Below are positions 5,838 through 7,021 of a DNA stretch of 7,021 nucleotides, in pieces. Positions within the stretch are counted from its first letter, which is position 1, and each line of letters begins with the position of its first letter. The position numbers and the translations under genes were made by a program. The stretch lies in contig JAUICT010000103.1 in assembly GCA_030429325.1 (NCBI GenBank), positions 1-7,021 on the forward strand, written 5' to 3'. The stretch comes from Bacteroidia bacterium (GTDB lineage Bacteria; Bacteroidota; Bacteroidia; Flavobacteriales; Flavobacteriaceae). The notes under the pieces were generated by a model. It saw nothing but the letters and a program-made list of their open reading frames with translations, ran no database searches and was not told where the DNA came from.

Positions 5838-5870
5838 GGTCAATAGTGTTGACCGAATGGCAAAATGCCA
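5838..5870. repeat. two adjacent short inverted repeats upstream of the integrase remnant
   Basis: GGTCAA-tagtg-TTGACC (5838-5854) is followed three bases later by TGGCA-aaa-TGCCA (5858-5870). Each is a perfect small dyad, and neither is followed by a T run. They lie between the tRNA terminator and the integrase start. They could be protein-binding sites for integration or for control of the integrase, but at this length chance is possible. Confidence 0.4.
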
Positions 5871-5917
5871 AGAAACCATAGTTGATTTGACTTTCATCTT
5901 AATGTTTAACCTAAAAG

Positions 5918-6115
5918 ATGACAACTATGAAGAAGTCACACACCTTTTCAATCCTATTCTGGATCAACAAATCACGAGCTATTAATAATAAAGTGGAAAT
6001 CTTGGCAAGAGTAACTGTAAATGGGAAAAGAGCCAGTATTGGTATAAAGAGAAAGGTCGATATTGATTTTTGGGACAACCAAAACAAAAGATTCATAAAA
6101 ACCCATTCCCTATAA
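5918..6115 (+). pseudogene. truncated tyrosine integrase (N-terminal arm-binding domain only)
   Basis: The 65 codons (or 62 from the second ATG at 5927) match the start of Bacteroidota tyrosine site-specific integrases. The match covers KSHTFSILFWINKSRA, RVTVNGKRASIGIKR, and VDIDFWDNQNKR, the three-stranded arm-type DNA-binding domain. Full-length integrases have about 400 residues, with a core-binding domain and a catalytic R-H-R-Y domain. Here TAA at 6113-6115 ends the frame, and no recognisable core or catalytic sequence follows in any frame before 6387. It is therefore a remnant, not a working recombinase. It lies 217 bases past the tRNA-Arg 3' end in the same orientation, the usual place for the integrase of an element integrated at a tRNA. 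A short arm-domain protein acting on its own is possible but less likely. Confidence 0.8.
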
Positions 6116-6387
6116 ATAACATTATACCAATAAACAAAGTACTATTACTGCCCAGGGCATGAAAAATCCTTGAAGAAATGAGGAAGAATTTTCGGTTGGT
6201 GAAACAAAGATGAAAGCTGAAATCGAAACAGATTGCGGAAAGGGCGAACATCCGTAGGCACATGTCAAAAAAGGGAAAAGACAAAATCCCTTCCCTTTAA
6301 AAAAAACTAACTGAACTAACTATATTTTATCAATAGGCATTCAACGAAACCCAGCCTTTCTTGAAACTTTCTTTTATTCTCTTGTAA
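6116..6387. other. unrecognised, probably relic sequence
   Basis: No intact gene is present. After the integrase stop, the plus-strand frames are broken by several stops. One frame is open from 6214 to 6300, with a basic protein-like end (includes QIAERANIRRHMSKKGK) but no convincing start. I cannot assign it to any family. It could be decayed coding sequence from the same mobile element. Confidence 0.4.
6267..6298 (-). terminator. probable terminator for the minus-strand gene at the window edge
   Basis: Read on the minus strand, AAAGGGAA (6298-6291) pairs with TTCCCTTT (6277-6270) around a 13-base loop, and the T run continues to 6267. It lies about 90 bases beyond the stop codon of the gene ending at 6388. 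The stem is short and the loop long, so strength is moderate. A separate dyad, TTGTAATT/AATTACAA (6382-6407), overlaps the stop codon but lacks a T run. Confidence 0.5.
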
Positions 6388-7021
6388 TTACATAAAAGCA
6401 ATTACAACATCATTTACCAAATATTTTCCTTCTTCTTCCTTTATAGTGCTGCCCGAAGGAATTTCAACCAAAACCCTTGCTTGGTCCGCTGGAATCTCAA
6501 TATTCGCTTTCATGTCCACCCCTTGGGCAACCATTTGGTGCGAAACAATATCATACAAATCAACCTTTTGCTTGCTTTGGCTCAGATACGTTACCGTTTT
6601 GGATTCCTGATGAGGGTTGTACATCAAAAACGTTGGGTACGATTCATTTTTATAAAAATCGGTGGCCAAACAATCCAACTTTAGGATTCCCGGCACATCG
6701 GTACTTTTTATAATGGCCCCGGCAATACCCACATGACCACTGCCATAAACACTGAACTGGGATACATCAGGATTCTTCGGGTTCCAATGGGGGCCGTCAC
6801 CAATGGCAATGGGAGCCTCCATATCGGGATAACCCTCCAAATGCACGTTCTTGATCAGTCCTTCATAAGCAATCACCCCCTTTGTGTGCTCTTTTTTGTT
6901 GGGCAGGGTCTGATGGTCATCTGCCATTTCATAAGGATAAAAGAATTTGGAGGCGTTGGCGGCATTCAACATCCACTTTCCAATGGTTGAAGCATATCGT
7001 GTATCGTAGCGTACCATGGGC
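6388..7021 (-). CDS. C-terminal part of a larger unidentified protein, possibly carbohydrate-related
   Basis: The frame is open to the window edge, and the codon before the ATG at 7017 is still sense. This is therefore the 3' end of a longer gene, and that Met is probably internal. The visible 211 codons read RYDTRYASTIGKWMLNAANA, then YEMADDHQTLPN, GDGPHWNPKNPDVSQFSVYG, SGHVGIAGAIIKSTDVPGIL, LDCLATDFYKNESYPTFLMY, and a strand-rich tail, VLVEIPSG to VVIAFM at the stop. From memory this resembles C-terminal regions of large uncharacterised, probably exported proteins in marine Bacteroidota. Those pair a helical domain with a beta-sandwich, as many polysaccharide-degrading enzymes do. I cannot name a family or point to catalytic residues. 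It has no operon partner in the window and shows no sign of damage in the visible part. Confidence 0.75.
   Translation of the reverse strand, partial: PMVRYDTRYASTIGKWMLNAANASKFFYPYEMADDHQTLPNKKEHTKGVIAYEGLIKNVHLEGYPDMEAPIAIGDGPHWNPKNPDVSQFSVYGSGHVGIAGAIIKSTDVPGILKLDCLATDFYKNESYPTFLMYNPHQESKTVTYLSQSKQKVDLYDIVSHQMVAQGVDMKANIEIPADQARVLVEIPSGSTIKEEEGKYLVNDVVIAFM

Noticed and set aside
5700..6387. A second attachment-site copy of the tRNA 3' end
   Set aside because: No repeat of the T-arm or acceptor sequence was found downstream within the window.
1..7021. CRISPR array, complete IS element or multigene defence system
   Set aside because: No regularly spaced repeats, no transposase, and no defence-type gene cluster are visible. 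Only the single nuclease ORF and the integrase fragment suggest mobile DNA.

Overview
The window looks like chromosomal DNA from a marine-type member of the Flavobacteriaceae (phylum Bacteroidota). The evidence is the TAnnTTTG-type -7 promoter boxes in front of several genes, the near absence of Shine-Dalgarno sequences, AT-rich gene borders, a eukaryote-like type II glutamine synthetase, a DUF885 lipoprotein, and a Bacteroidota-style tyrosine integrase N-terminus. The genus cannot be fixed from the sequence alone.

Positions 1-4757 are ordinary core genome. A type II glutamine synthetase (90-1100, +) and a Na+/Ca2+-exchanger-family antiporter (1173-2111, -, TTG start) converge on one bidirectional terminator. 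A roughly 625-base gene-poor stretch follows. Next is a DUF885 putative metallopeptidase lipoprotein (2737-4515, +, GTG start) with its own terminator. After it comes a tiny gene (4621-4757, +) with a perfect -7 box but an apparent one-base frameshift. It runs tail to tail into adenine phosphoribosyltransferase (apt, 4754-5266, -).

Positions 5286-5760 are the most unusual part. A textbook flavobacterial promoter (TTTTG, 19 bases, TATATTTG) is followed at the distance expected for a tRNA by the first nine bases of a tRNA-Arg gene. The rest of that tRNA is not there. A strong hairpin and an 85-aa GIY-YIG nuclease ORF follow, and then the same ten bases recur as the start of a complete tRNA-Arg(ACG). 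The nuclease stop codon lies inside the tRNA. The simplest reading is that a roughly 295-base nuclease element entered the 5' end of the tRNA gene, regenerated it, and took over its promoter. The tRNA also carries a coupled A19-U56 change in place of the usual G19-C56 tertiary pair.

Positions 5761-6387 are accessory debris downstream of the tRNA. They hold two adjacent inverted repeats and the N-terminal arm-binding domain of a tyrosine integrase that stops after about 62-65 residues, then unrecognised sequence. The tRNA therefore appears to have been invaded at both ends. The window ends in the C-terminal part of a larger minus-strand protein (6388 to the edge). It may belong to a carbohydrate-active or secreted protein family, but I cannot name it.
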